From Microvirga sp. (GTDB lineage Bacteria > Pseudomonadota > Alphaproteobacteria > Rhizobiales > Beijerinckiaceae): a stretch of 32,884 bases of DNA. The first letter of the stretch is position 1. The number at the start of each line of letters is the position of its first letter. The notes below the pieces were generated by a model. It was not told where the DNA came from, searched no databases, and worked only from the letters and a program-made list of their open reading frames with translations. The stretch spans positions 15,607-48,490 of the forward strand of contig JAKOMT010000009.1 in the NCBI GenBank assembly GCA_022241475.1, read 5' to 3'. The translations under genes and the position numbers were made by a program. Below are positions 1-8,948 of the stretch, in pieces.

Positions 1-72
1 CAGGGCGGCGGCCAGGGCGGCGGCGGTCAGGGCGGCGGCGGTCAGGGCGGCGGCGGTCAGGGCGGCGGTGGT
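1..72 (+). repeat. 15-bp tandem repeat encoding a Gly4-Gln unit
   Basis: A 15-base unit (CAGGGCGGCGGCGGT) is present about 4.8 times, with the first copy lacking one codon and a single C-to-T change in the last copy. Because the unit is a multiple of three, copy-number change by slippage would alter the tail length without breaking the frame. The array may extend beyond the left edge of the window. Confidence 0.85.
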
Positions 73-78
73 CGCTGA
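1..78 (+). CDS. C-terminal tail of an unidentified Gly/Gln-repeat protein (partial)
   Basis: Reading in frame from base 1, the window opens inside a gene that ends with TGA at 76-78. The visible 25 residues are a low-complexity tail: repeats of four glycines followed by glutamine, closing with a single arginine. Such tails are flexible and occur on many unrelated proteins, so the function cannot be told from what is here. A strong hairpin terminator follows 24 bases later, which supports this being the true 3' end of a plus-strand gene. The gene converges on hppA. That the frame is coding is an inference from the in-frame stop followed by a terminator. Confidence 0.6.
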   Translation, partial: QGGGQGGGGQGGGGQGGGGQGGGGR

Positions 79-101
79 GTCTCATCGCGCGAAACAAAAC
101 A

Positions 102-136
102 GGGAGCGGCCGGGCACGGCCGCTCCCTCATCTTTT
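102..136. terminator. Bidirectional rho-independent terminator between convergent genes
   Basis: A perfect 11-bp stem (102-112 with 117-127) closes a 4-base GGCA loop. On the plus strand it is followed by TCATCTTTT. On the minus strand the A-rich stretch at 91-99 gives a U-rich tail. It sits between the stop of the Gly/Gln-repeat gene (78) and the stop of hppA (164) and can serve both transcripts. Confidence 0.9.
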
Positions 137-163
137 CAGCCATGGCTCGAAAGCCGGCTCGGC

Positions 164-2344
164 TCAGCTCTGCGCGAGGATTGCGAGGAGAAGAAGCGCG
201 ATGATGTTGGTGATTTTGATCGCAGGGTTCACGGCCGGACCCGCCGTGTCTTTGTAGGGATCGCCGACGGTGTCGCCCGTCACCGACGCCTTGTGGGCTT
301 CCGACCCCTTCAGGTGCTTCACGCCGTCCTTGTCGATGAACCCGTCCTCGAAGGACTTCTTGGCGTTGTCCCAGGCGCCGCCGCCAGAGGTCATCGAGAT
401 CGCCACGAACAAGCCCGTGACGATGACGCCGAGCAGCATGGCGCCGACGGCCGAGAACGCCTGATCCTTGCCAGCGATCGCGTAGATGACGAAGTAGGTG
501 ACGATGGGCGCCAACACCGGGAGCATCGAGGGAACGATCATTTCCTTGATCGCCGCCCGGGTCAGCATGTCGACGGCGCGGCCGTAATCGGGACGCTCCG
601 TTCCTTCCATGATGCCCGGCTTCTCGCGGAACTGCCGGCGCACCTCCTCGACGACCGCGCCGGCCGCACGGCCGACCGCCGTCATGGCCATGCCGCCGAA
701 GAGGAAGGGAATGAGGCCGCCGAAGAGCAGGCCGACGACGACGTAAGGGTTGGCCAGCGAGAAATCCGGAACGACGCCGCGGAAATACTGGTAGACCGTC
801 GATCCTTCCCGGTTGGCTTCCGCGATGAAGTAGTTGAGGTCGGACGTGTAGGCGGCGAAGAGCACCAGCGCGCCGAGACCGGCGGAGCCGATCGCGTAGC
901 CCTTGGTGACGGCCTTCGTCGTGTTGCCGACGGCGTCGAGGGCGTCGGTCGACTGGCGCACCTCCTTGGGAAGCCCCGCCATCTCGGCGATGCCGCCTGC
1001 GTTGTCGGTCACCGGCCCGAAAGCGTCGAGCGCGACCACCATGCCCGCCAGAGCGAGCATCGCCGTCACCGCGATCGCGATGCCGAAGAGGCCGGCGAGC
1101 AGGTACGAGCCGATGATGCCGGCGATGATCACGAGCGTCGGCAGGGCCGTCGATTCGAGGGACATGGCGAGCCCCTGGATGACGTTCGTGCCGTGGCCGG
1201 TCACCGAGGCCTGGGCGATCGTCCGCACCGGGCGGAACCCGACGCCCGTGTAGTACTCGGTGATGACGACGATCGCGCCCGTCACCGCGAGGCCGACGAT
1301 GGCGCAGAGCAGGAGCGAGAACGAGCTGAAGGTGACGACGTCCGTCCCTCCGCCCACGAGCGGAACCTCAGCCGTGAAGCTCGCGCCGAAGCCGCCGAAC
1401 ATCATCAGGTTGACGAGCGCGATGGCGAGGATCGAGAGCGCGCCGGTGGCGATGAAGCCCTTGTAGAGCGCGCCCATGATCGACTGGTTCTGCCCCAGCT
1501 TCACGAAGAACGTGCCGGCGATCGAGGTGACGATGCAGACGGCGCCGATTGCGAGCGGATAGAGAAGCATCGTCTCGAGGCCGGGCTGACCGGCGAAGAA
1601 GATAGAGGCCAGCACCATCGTGGCGACGAAGGTCACGACGTAGGTCTCGAACAGGTCGGCCGCCATGCCCGCGCAGTCGCCAACGTTGTCGCCGACATTG
1701 TCCGCGATCGTGGCGGGGTTGCGCGGGTCGTCTTCGGGAATTCCGGCCTCGACCTTACCGACGAGATCGCCGCCGACATCGGCGCCCTTGGTGAAGATGC
1801 CGCCGCCGAGACGGGCGAAGATCGAGATGAGCGAAGCGCCGAAGCCCATGGCGACGAGCGAGTCGACGATCACGCGGCCGCCCGGCGCGAAGCCGAGCAT
1901 GCGAGTCAGCACGACGTAGTAGACGGCGACGCCGAGGAGCGCGAGGCCGGCGACGAGCATGCCCGTCACGGCGCCGGACTTGAACGCCACGTCGAGACCG
2001 GCCGAGAGCGATTGCGTCGCGGCCTGCGCGGTGCGGACGTTGGCGCGAACGGAAACGTTCATACCGATGAAGCCGGCGGCGCCGGAGAGGATCGCCCCGA
2101 TCGCGAAACCGATCGCCACCCAGATCCCGAGCAGGTAAACCAGCCCGATGAAGAGCATCACGCCCACGACGCTGATGGTCAGGTACTGGCGGCGCAGATA
2201 GGCCTGCGCGCCTTCCGCGATGGCCGCGGCGATCTCCTGCATGCGCAGGGTGCCGGCATCGCGTTTCATGACGTCGTTGATGGCCCACAAACCGTAGGCG
2301 ATCGACAATGCGCCGCCCAGTATGATGAGTGTCAATGCTAGCAT
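164..2344 (-). CDS. hppA: K+-insensitive pyrophosphate-energized proton pump (H+-PPase)
   Basis: This membrane-bound pyrophosphatase hydrolyses PPi and moves protons across the cytoplasmic membrane. The 726-residue protein has about 16 hydrophobic segments, the usual size for the family. The PPi/Mg-binding signature is at residues 189-197 (DVGGDLVGK, a small variant of the common DVGADLVGK), followed by an acidic [16 protein letters not shown] stretch. The GNTTKAVT motif carries Lys477 and Thr480, the pair that marks K+-independent pumps; K+-dependent relatives have Ala at the first position. The ATG at 2344 was chosen over an upstream in-frame codon at 2392 because the family starts with a hydrophobic helix right there and AAGGACGG lies just upstream. 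It is the last gene of the minus-strand run and ends at the bidirectional terminator. Identification is secure. Confidence 0.97.
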   Translation of the reverse strand: MLALTLIILGGALSIAYGLWAINDVMKRDAGTLRMQEIAAAIAEGAQAYLRRQYLTISVVGVMLFIGLVYLLGIWVAIGFAIGAILSGAAGFIGMNVSVRANVRTAQAATQSLSAGLDVAFKSGAVTGMLVAGLALLGVAVYYVVLTRMLGFAPGGRVIVDSLVAMGFGASLISIFARLGGGIFTKGADVGGDLVGKVEAGIPEDDPRNPATIADNVGDNVGDCAGMAADLFETYVVTFVATMVLASIFFAGQPGLETMLLYPLAIGAVCIVTSIAGTFFVKLGQNQSIMGALYKGFIATGALSILAIALVNLMMFGGFGASFTAEVPLVGGGTDVVTFSSFSLLLCAIVGLAVTGAIVVITEYYTGVGFRPVRTIAQASVTGHGTNVIQGLAMSLESTALPTLVIIAGIIGSYLLAGLFGIAIAVTAMLALAGMVVALDAFGPVTDNAGGIAEMAGLPKEVRQSTDALDAVGNTTKAVTKGYAIGSAGLGALVLFAAYTSDLNYFIAEANREGSTVYQYFRGVVPDFSLANPYVVVGLLFGGLIPFLFGGMAMTAVGRAAGAVVEEVRRQFREKPGIMEGTERPDYGRAVDMLTRAAIKEMIVPSMLPVLAPIVTYFVIYAIAGKDQAFSAVGAMLLGVIVTGLFVAISMTSGGGAWDNAKKSFEDGFIDKDGVKHLKGSEAHKASVTGDTVGDPYKDTAGPAVNPAIKITNIIALLLLAILAQS

Positions 2345-2534
2345 CTGACCGTCCTTGCGATCAGGGATCAGACGCCGAAAAGACCCGCGCAAGAGGACCC
2401 CGCGCCGCCCCGAACGTCCTCCCCCAGGAGTTGGCGCCAGATTCCTGCCAAAATTTCATACCGCTTGCAAACGCCTTGTGCCCGAAAGCTGCGCAGGAGC
2501 CGAGCCGGGCTTTACAATTATTGCGCCGCAGCAA

Positions 2535-3752
2535 TCAGGCCGGGTTCATCCGGCGGCGGCGCACGGCCAGCGCGATGACGAGCGCGAGCGTCACGGCGAC
2601 GGGCGGGAACGACATCCAGTTGACGAATTCCCAGCCGCCCCCGTCGAGAAGACGCCCGGAGGAGAAGGACGCGAGCGCGACCGAGCCGAACACCACGAAG
2701 TCGTTGGCGGCCTGCGCCTTGGCGCGCTCTTGGGGGCGGTAGCAGTCGGTCAGCATCGCCGTCGCGCCGATGAACCCGAAATTCCAGCCGATTCCGAGCA
2801 CGACCAGCGCCGTCCAGAAATGCGCCACGCTGAGGCCGTGCAGCGCGATCGCCGCCGAGAGAGCGGTCAATGCGAGTCCACAGGCCGTGATCGTCTCCTT
2901 GCCGAAGCGGTCGATGAGCCGTCCCGTGAAAAAACTGGGGCCGAACATTGCGAGAATGTGCCACGAGATTCCGAGCACCGCGGTCTCGACGGGCAACCCG
3001 CAATCGACCATCGCGAGGGGCGCTGCGGTCATCAGGAACGCCATCAGCCCGTAGGAGACGACGCCCGCGATGACGGCCACAACGAATCGGGGCTGCGTGG
3101 CGATGACGAAGAGCGGGCGCGCCTCGCCTCCCTCGGGCGGTCCGGAGACCGGCGCAGCGAGGGGCGCGGCGCGGAAGAACGAGACTGCGACGATCGCGGC
3201 GAGCGCCAGACCCGCCTGCGCCAGGAACGAGCCGGCGAAGGGCGCTCCCGGCACGAGGTCGCGCGTGAAGATGACGACCTGCGGCCCGACCACGCCGGCC
3301 GCGAGGCCGCCCGCCATCACGTAGGAGATCGCGCGCGCCCGGAAGGCCGGCGTCGCCGTGTCGGCGGCGGCGAAGCGGTAGCTCTGCACGTATGAGGCGT
3401 AGAATCCCGCGAGCATCGCGCCGATACAGAACAGCGCGAAATCGCCCCACACGATGCCGGTCGCCGCGATCGACCCGCCCGAGACGCCGAGCATGCCGCC
3501 GAGCAGGTAGCCGTTCCGACGCCCGAAGCGTCGCATCACCATCGCCGCCGGTATCACGCCGAGCGCGAGACCGAGGTTCATCAGGCTGACGGGCAGAGTG
3601 GCCAGCGCCTCGCGCGGCGCCAGCGCGAGGCCGACGAGACCGCCGAGCGAGATCACGATCGCGGGGCTCGCGCCGCCGAGCGCCTGCGCGACGGCCAGAA
3701 CCCATGCGTTGCGCTTGGCCAGTGCGTCCGGATCGCCCACGACGTGATGCAT
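2535..3752 (-). CDS. MFS transporter
   Basis: A 405-residue integral membrane protein with about 12 hydrophobic segments in two halves joined by a loop near residues 195-215. The loop after TM2 reads MRRFGRRNGYLLG, a form of the MFS signature between TM2 and TM3, and a related GRLIDRFGKE is in the second half. The substrate is not predictable from sequence. The ATG at 3752 lies 8 bases after the thiL stop, and the GAGG overlapping that stop serves as its ribosome-binding site, so translation with thiL is probably coupled. An in-frame extension to 3884 would overlap thiL and has no membrane character, so it was rejected. The gene is co-directional with hppA, 190 bases away, and that gap may hold an hppA promoter. 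Confidence 0.88.
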   Translation of the reverse strand: MHHVVGDPDALAKRNAWVLAVAQALGGASPAIVISLGGLVGLALAPREALATLPVSLMNLGLALGVIPAAMVMRRFGRRNGYLLGGMLGVSGGSIAATGIVWGDFALFCIGAMLAGFYASYVQSYRFAAADTATPAFRARAISYVMAGGLAAGVVGPQVVIFTRDLVPGAPFAGSFLAQAGLALAAIVAVSFFRAAPLAAPVSGPPEGGEARPLFVIATQPRFVVAVIAGVVSYGLMAFLMTAAPLAMVDCGLPVETAVLGISWHILAMFGPSFFTGRLIDRFGKETITACGLALTALSAAIALHGLSVAHFWTALVVLGIGWNFGFIGATAMLTDCYRPQERAKAQAANDFVVFGSVALASFSSGRLLDGGGWEFVNWMSFPPVAVTLALVIALAVRRRRMNPA

Positions 3753-3760
3753 CGCCCGCC

Positions 3761-4753
3761 TCAGAAGTGGCTGTAAGAGGCTTTCTCGTAACGCTTCTCG
3801 ACGCCGCCGTCCCTGAAGATCGCCGTACACTCGCCTTGGCGGAAGCGCCCGATCGGGGTCATCCGAATTCCAGCGGACTCGCAATCGGCGAGGAATGCGT
3901 CGAGCTGCTCCGGCGGCGCGGCGCAGACGATCTCGTAATCGTCGCCCCCCGTCATGATCGCGTCAGCCAGCGCCGGATTGAGCCGACGCGCCGCTTCGGC
4001 GGCGGCGGAGACCGGGACGAGCGCGAGATCCACGTCCGCGCCGACGCCGCTCGCTCGGCACATTTTCGCCAGATCGCCCGCCAGACCGTCCGAAACGTCC
4101 ATCGCCGCCCGCGCGCGCTCGCGCAGGATGGGAGCGAGCGCCAGACGTGGTTGGGGATGGATGAAGCGATCGGTCAGCACGACCCGCTGTTCGAGGCCGA
4201 GCTTCATCGCCCACGGAGCCGTCGAGCCGCTCCTCAGCTTCAGACCGAGCGCCGCGTCGCCGATCGTCCCGCTGACGCAGACGAAATCGCCGGCCTGCGC
4301 CGTGAACCGGTGGACCATGCGGCCTCGCGGCGCCTCCCCGAACGCCGTGATGGAGGTCCAGAACGGGCCGGCGGCGCGCACCGTGTCACCGCCCAGAAGC
4401 GGACATGCGAAGATCTTGGCGGCGTGGCCGAGGCCCTTGGCGAATTCGGCGAGCCACTCGTGTCGCCATTCGTCCTCGAGGGCGAGAGAGACGACGAACC
4501 CGCGCGGCGACGCGCCCTTGGCGGCGAGATCGGAGAGATTGACCGCGAGCGCCTTGCGCGCGACGGCCGCCGGAGGATCGTCGGGGAAGAAGTGCACGCC
4601 CGAGACGAGCGCGTCCACGGTGACGACGACGTCACACCCCTCGGCCGGGGCGAACGCCGCTGCGTCGTCACGCAAGCCGAAAGCGCCCTCTCCCGCAATC
4701 GGCGCGAAGTAATCGGCGATGATGGCGTCCTCTCCGCGCGCGACTTCCGCCAT
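3761..4753 (-). CDS. thiL: Thiamine-monophosphate kinase
   Basis: ThiL uses ATP to phosphorylate thiamine monophosphate to thiamine diphosphate, the active cofactor. The 330-residue protein carries the PurM/ThiL-type signatures in order: paired aspartates at 29-30, VDALVSGVHF near 46-55, NLSDLAAKGA at 72-81, GGDT at 121-124, MDVSDGL at 218-224 and GGDDYE at 269-274. The ATG at 4753 has GGGGGAC upstream and matches the usual N-terminus, which begins just before the nucleotide-binding glycine/aspartate region. It lies 105 bases downstream of nusB. This nusB-thiL order is common in bacteria. No TPP-riboswitch features were recognised upstream. Identification is secure. Confidence 0.96.
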   Translation of the reverse strand: MAEVARGEDAIIADYFAPIAGEGAFGLRDDAAAFAPAEGCDVVVTVDALVSGVHFFPDDPPAAVARKALAVNLSDLAAKGASPRGFVVSLALEDEWRHEWLAEFAKGLGHAAKIFACPLLGGDTVRAAGPFWTSITAFGEAPRGRMVHRFTAQAGDFVCVSGTIGDAALGLKLRSGSTAPWAMKLGLEQRVVLTDRFIHPQPRLALAPILRERARAAMDVSDGLAGDLAKMCRASGVGADVDLALVPVSAAAEAARRLNPALADAIMTGGDDYEIVCAAPPEQLDAFLADCESAGIRMTPIGRFRQGECTAIFRDGGVEKRYEKASYSHF

Positions 4754-4781
4754 GTGCCGTCCCCCGGATACGTAAGCCCGT

Positions 4782-4804
4782 CGACGCGCCTCAACGTCGC
4801 GTCG
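4782..4804. repeat. Inverted repeat in the nusB-thiL gap
   Basis: A perfect 7-bp stem (4782-4788 with 4798-4804) closes a 9-base loop, about 30 bases upstream of the thiL start. It has no U-rich tail on the minus strand, so it is not a good terminator. It could be an RNA leader structure or chance in GC-rich DNA. Confidence 0.35.
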
Positions 4805-4858
4805 TCGAATCGATCACGATATTCTTAGATGATCGGCCGAGCCTAGCCAGCGAAAGCG

Positions 4859-5335
4859 TCAGCCCCGGGTTTTGCCGCGTTCGCCGAGTTCGTCGGCGCG
4901 CGTCTCTCGCGCGATGGCGTCGAGAACGCCGTTGACGAGCCCAGGCTCGTCCTCCGAATAAAACGAATGAGCGATCTCGACATATTCGTTGATCGTCACC
5001 TTCGGCGGAACGTCGCGCCGGAAGAGCAGCTCGAACGCGCCGGCGCGCAGGATGCCGCGCAGCACGGTCTCGATGCGCTTTAGAGGCCAGCCGGCGGCGA
5101 GGGCGCCGTCGACTTTCGCGTCGATGGCGCGCTGCTCGCGCACGACGCCGGCCAGAATGTCGCGGAAGAAGGCGACGTCGGAATCGTTGAAGGCGACGCC
5201 GTCGATCTCACGTCCGATCCAGTAGGATTCGAACTCCGCGGTGACGTCGACCACGCCCTTGCCGGCGAGGTCCATCTGATAGATGGCCTGCACGGCCGCG
5301 AGGCGGGCGGCGGAGCGTTCGGTGGCTTTGCTCAT
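4859..5335 (-). CDS. nusB: Transcription antitermination factor NusB
   Basis: NusB binds boxA RNA with NusE (ribosomal protein S10) and promotes antitermination on rRNA operons. The 158-residue protein has the family pattern: an N-terminal helix with RLAAVQAIYQMDL near 11-23, and the C-terminal signature where PPKVTINEYVEIA (110-122) is followed by NGVLD (135-139). A longer TTG start at 5353 is possible, but the ATG at 5335 has AGGAG ten bases upstream, so it was chosen. The ribH stop is 14 bases before this ATG, and the AGGAG overlaps the end of ribH, so the two genes are probably translationally coupled. Confidence 0.95.
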   Translation of the reverse strand: MSKATERSAARLAAVQAIYQMDLAGKGVVDVTAEFESYWIGREIDGVAFNDSDVAFFRDILAGVVREQRAIDAKVDGALAAGWPLKRIETVLRGILRAGAFELLFRRDVPPKVTINEYVEIAHSFYSEDEPGLVNGVLDAIARETRADELGERGKTRG

Positions 5336-5349
5336 GACGGTAGCGCTCC

Positions 5350-5829
5350 TCAAAGGCCGCGCGCGATGCGCAGGACGGCGAGAGCCGCCTCCGCCGCGCC
5401 GCCGCCCTTGTCCATGTCCGATACGCGCGCCCGGGCCCAGGCCTGCTCGTCGTTCTCGACGGTCAGGATGCCGTTGCCCAGCGGCAGACGACGCTCGACG
5501 GACAGGTCCATCAACGCGCGCGCGCTCTCGCCGGCCACGATGTCGTAATGGCCCGTCTCGCCGCGGATCACGCAGCCGAGCGCCACGGCGGCGTCGAAGG
5601 GCTCCCCGCGCGCCTGGGCCTGATCCAGCAGGATCGCGATTGTCGCCGGAATCTCCAGAGCGCCGGGAACCGTCACGACGGTCGAGACCGCCTCGGAGGC
5701 GTCGAGAGCCGCGCGCGCGCCGCGCAGCAGCTCATCCGCCAGGTCGTCATAGAAGCGCGCCTCGACGACGAGAACCCGCGCGCCTGGAACGGGTCGCCCG
5801 GTTCGGGCGGGGGCATGCTGTGCGACCAT
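5350..5829 (-). CDS. ribH: 6,7-dimethyl-8-ribityllumazine synthase
   Basis: RibH condenses 5-amino-6-ribitylaminouracil with 3,4-dihydroxy-2-butanone 4-phosphate, the penultimate step of riboflavin synthesis. The 159-residue protein has GALEIP at 56-61, the active-site stretch [12 protein letters not shown] at 85-96 with the catalytic-type His94, and NGILTVEN near 119-126. The ATG at 5829 was chosen because AAGG precedes it and the upstream in-frame extension is arginine-rich and not family-like. It heads the run with nusB and thiL, as in many bacteria. The riboflavin synthase gene (ribE) that often sits before it is absent here. No FMN riboswitch was recognised in the 157-base upstream gap. 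Confidence 0.95.
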   Translation of the reverse strand: MVAQHAPARTGRPVPGARVLVVEARFYDDLADELLRGARAALDASEAVSTVVTVPGALEIPATIAILLDQAQARGEPFDAAVALGCVIRGETGHYDIVAGESARALMDLSVERRLPLGNGILTVENDEQAWARARVSDMDKGGGAAEAALAVLRIARGL

Positions 5830-5944
5830 GGAAAGCCTTGGACCAGTCCGTCTCGGTTCCGCTCTCGGGCGGACGCGTGAAAAGAGCGCCTGAGTTAAGC
5901 GGCGCCGCGCCCAAGAGCAAGGCTTCTCCGGCGCGCGGCGGCGC

Positions 5945-5966
5945 AAAAGCGCGGCTCTCTCCGCGC
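5945..5966 (-). terminator. Rho-independent terminator after the universal stress protein gene
   Basis: On the minus strand a perfect 6-bp GCGCGG/CCGCGC stem with a 6-base AGAGAG loop is followed by four U residues, starting about 20 bases after the stop codon at 5987. It separates this gene from ribH. Confidence 0.65.
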
Positions 5967-5986
5967 AAGCGCCCCGGCGCGAGCGC

Positions 5987-6409
5987 TCAGCGCACGACGA
6001 GAACCGAAATCCGGGCGTGCCTGACGATCGTCGTCGCGTTGGAGCCGAGCAGATAAGTCGACATGCTCGGCCGATGCGAACCCACCACGATCAGATCCGC
6101 CGCGCACTTGTCGGCCTCGTCCAGGACCTCGTGGTAGATCGAGCCGAGGCGCACCACCGAAGAGACGCGCTCCTCCGGCAGATCCAGACCCGCCGCGATT
6201 CTGGAGAGCCCCTCCTCCGCCTCGCGCTGCTGCTCCTCGTCGAAGCTCGGCGGCACGAATTCCATGTAGGTTACCGGCATGATCGAGCGGATATAGATCA
6301 GCCGCACGCTCCCGCCGTTGAGCGCGGCGAGCGCGACGGCGCGCTCCAGCGCCGGGCTGGCGGCTTCGGTGTCGACGAGATCGACGGGCGCGAGAATCGT
6401 CTTGTACAT
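5987..6409 (-). CDS. Universal stress protein (UspA family)
   Basis: A 140-residue single-domain UspA-type protein, expected to be a cytosolic dimer that may bind ATP. It opens with [10 protein letters not shown], the typical first strand and acidic residue. Its C-terminal nucleotide loop is [19 protein letters not shown]. The usual G-x2-G-x9-G-S/T pattern is altered here: the second glycine is arginine and the spacing is one residue shorter, so ATP binding is uncertain. The ATG at 6409 has GGAG at a spacing of 8 bases; an in-frame GTG at 6418 would sit directly on that GGAG, so it was rejected. The gene is divergent from the MFS gene at 6492, with 82 bases between the starts that must hold both promoters. 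Confidence 0.9.
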   Translation of the reverse strand: MYKTILAPVDLVDTEAASPALERAVALAALNGGSVRLIYIRSIMPVTYMEFVPPSFDEEQQREAEEGLSRIAAGLDLPEERVSSVVRLGSIYHEVLDEADKCAADLIVVGSHRPSMSTYLLGSNATTIVRHARISVLVVR

Positions 6410-6491
6410 AAAGAACACTCCGGTGGTTTCGGTCGTCGCGAGCAGACGATGAGGGCCGACGAAAGTTCACTCCTGAGCGTGCCCGCAGGCA

Positions 6492-7841
6492 ATGATGAAA
6501 GTCAAAGGCGCGAAAAGCGCGCGCCGACTCGCGGAAATCGAAATTGACCGGCGCGAGTGCGCGACGCACGATACGGTCTACGCTAATCCGGAATCCGAAA
6601 TCGTGCCCTCCACCTTGATCGCCTCCTTGCGCGAGCGCGCGGTGTTCGCATCGCCGATCGCCTTCCTGATGACGCTCGCCTTCATTAATTTCATCGGCTT
6701 CGCGAGCTGGCAGGCGCTTCTGAACAACTTCGCCAAGCAGGAGGCGGGGTTCACGGGCTTCGATATCGGCGTCCTGCAATCCGTGCGCGAGATCCCCGGC
6801 TTCCTCGCCTTCACGGCCATTTTCCTCTTCCTCTTCATGCGCGAGCAGACGCTCGCCTATATCAGCCTCCTCCTGCTCGGCCTGGGGATCGCCCTCACCG
6901 GCTATTTTCCGACCTTCTGGGGTCTGCTGATCACCACGGCGATCATGTCGACGGGCTTTCACTATCTCGAGACCGCCAATCAGGCGCTGGCGCTGCAACT
7001 CCTGTCGAAGAAAGAGGCGCCACGAGGTCTCGGCCGCATCCACAGCGCCAACGCGACGGCGCAGCTGACCGCCTATGGCGGAATCGCGCTCGTCTATTTC
7101 CTGATCGAACCGAGTTTCGAGGCGATCTTCCTCGTCGCAGGCGTCGTCACCGTCGTACTGGCCATCGCGGCGATGACTCTGTTCCGACGCTTCCAGGGCG
7201 CCGTCGTCCAGAACAAGGGCCTGATCCTGCGCAGGCGCTACTGGCTCTATTACGTGCTGACGTTTCTCAGCGGCGCGCGACGCCAGCTCTTCGTGGCCTT
7301 CGGCGGCTTCCTGCTCGTCGAGCGCTTCGGCTACGACGTCGCGGCGATCGCGAAGCTGATGTTCGTCATCTGCGCCATCAACATCTTCGCCGCGCCGCTC
7401 TTCGGGAGGCTGATCGGCCGCATCGGTGAACGAGCGACGATCATCATGGAGAATGTGGCGCTGATCGTCGTCTTTCTCGGCTACGCCGTGACCACGAGCG
7501 GGATCGTCGCGGGCGCCCTGTTCATCGTCGACGGCGTGTTCTTCACGCTCACGATCGCCCAGCGGACGTATTTCCAGAAGATCTCCGACCCCGCCGACAT
7601 CACGCCGACCGCGAGCGTCGCCTTCACGATCAACCACATCGCGGCGGTGTTCATCCCGTTCGTCTTCGGCGTGATCTGGATGACGGACCCGGGCGCGGTG
7701 TTCATGATCGGCGCCGCGATCGCGACGGCGTCGCTGAGCCTCGCCTTCCTGGTGCCCCGCCATCCCGGACCCGGCCACGAAACGACGACGGGCTGGTTCG
7801 CAGAGGACGCGCCGGAGGCGACCCGCGCGCCGGCGGAATAG
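6492..7841 (+). CDS. MFS transporter
   Basis: A 449-residue membrane protein with about 12 hydrophobic segments, the first beginning near residue 52 and the last ending near 430, and a short charged C-terminal tail. It is an MFS-type carrier related to uncharacterised alphaproteobacterial transporters; the substrate cannot be inferred. The start is uncertain. The ATG at 6492 (an ATGATG pair) has only a weak AGG upstream, and the first 38 residues are polar and carry few features. A GTG at 6603 is an alternative that would still keep all membrane segments. The gene ends 6 bases before the stop of the convergent ferredoxin gene, with no room for a separate terminator. Confidence 0.85.
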   Translation: MMKVKGAKSARRLAEIEIDRRECATHDTVYANPESEIVPSTLIASLRERAVFASPIAFLMTLAFINFIGFASWQALLNNFAKQEAGFTGFDIGVLQSVREIPGFLAFTAIFLFLFMREQTLAYISLLLLGLGIALTGYFPTFWGLLITTAIMSTGFHYLETANQALALQLLSKKEAPRGLGRIHSANATAQLTAYGGIALVYFLIEPSFEAIFLVAGVVTVVLAIAAMTLFRRFQGAVVQNKGLILRRRYWLYYVLTFLSGARRQLFVAFGGFLLVERFGYDVAAIAKLMFVICAINIFAAPLFGRLIGRIGERATIIMENVALIVVFLGYAVTTSGIVAGALFIVDGVFFTLTIAQRTYFQKISDPADITPTASVAFTINHIAAVFIPFVFGVIWMTDPGAVFMIGAAIATASLSLAFLVPRHPGPGHETTTGWFAEDAPEATRAPAE

Positions 7842-7847
7842 CGGGCT

Positions 7848-8783
<936 letters not shown>

Positions 8784-8948
8784 TCATCGCATTCGCAGGC
8801 GTCTACACTGCCGGGTGAAAATCGCGGCTTATCGTCTTGCGGCTCTGGGAGGCTGTCGCGGGATGGTCATGGGGGCATCGTTGCGCGAAGCGTTAAGGCG
8901 CACGCGTTACCCATGCGCTGCGAGAAGTTGCGTAATCGAGGCGGCGAC

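Noticed and set aside
1..72. A CRISPR-like or intergenic repeat array
   Set aside because: The repeats are contiguous, 15 bases long, without spacers, and are in frame with a stop codon, so they are coding repeats.
68..2341. A 757-codon open frame on the plus strand
   Set aside because: It is antisense to hppA, has a composition dominated by Arg, Asp, Glu and His, and no family motif. It arises from GC-rich codon bias on the real gene's strand.
4754..4858. A TPP riboswitch upstream of thiL
   Set aside because: No THI-box core such as CTGAGA was seen; only a simple 7-bp hairpin is present.
5830..5986. An FMN riboswitch upstream of ribH
   Set aside because: I could not find the conserved RFN-element core, and a terminator for the preceding gene occupies part of the gap.
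5895..7778. A 627-codon open frame on the minus strand
   Set aside because: It is the antisense shadow of the MFS gene at 6492-7841, with low-complexity charged composition, and also runs across the universal stress protein gene.
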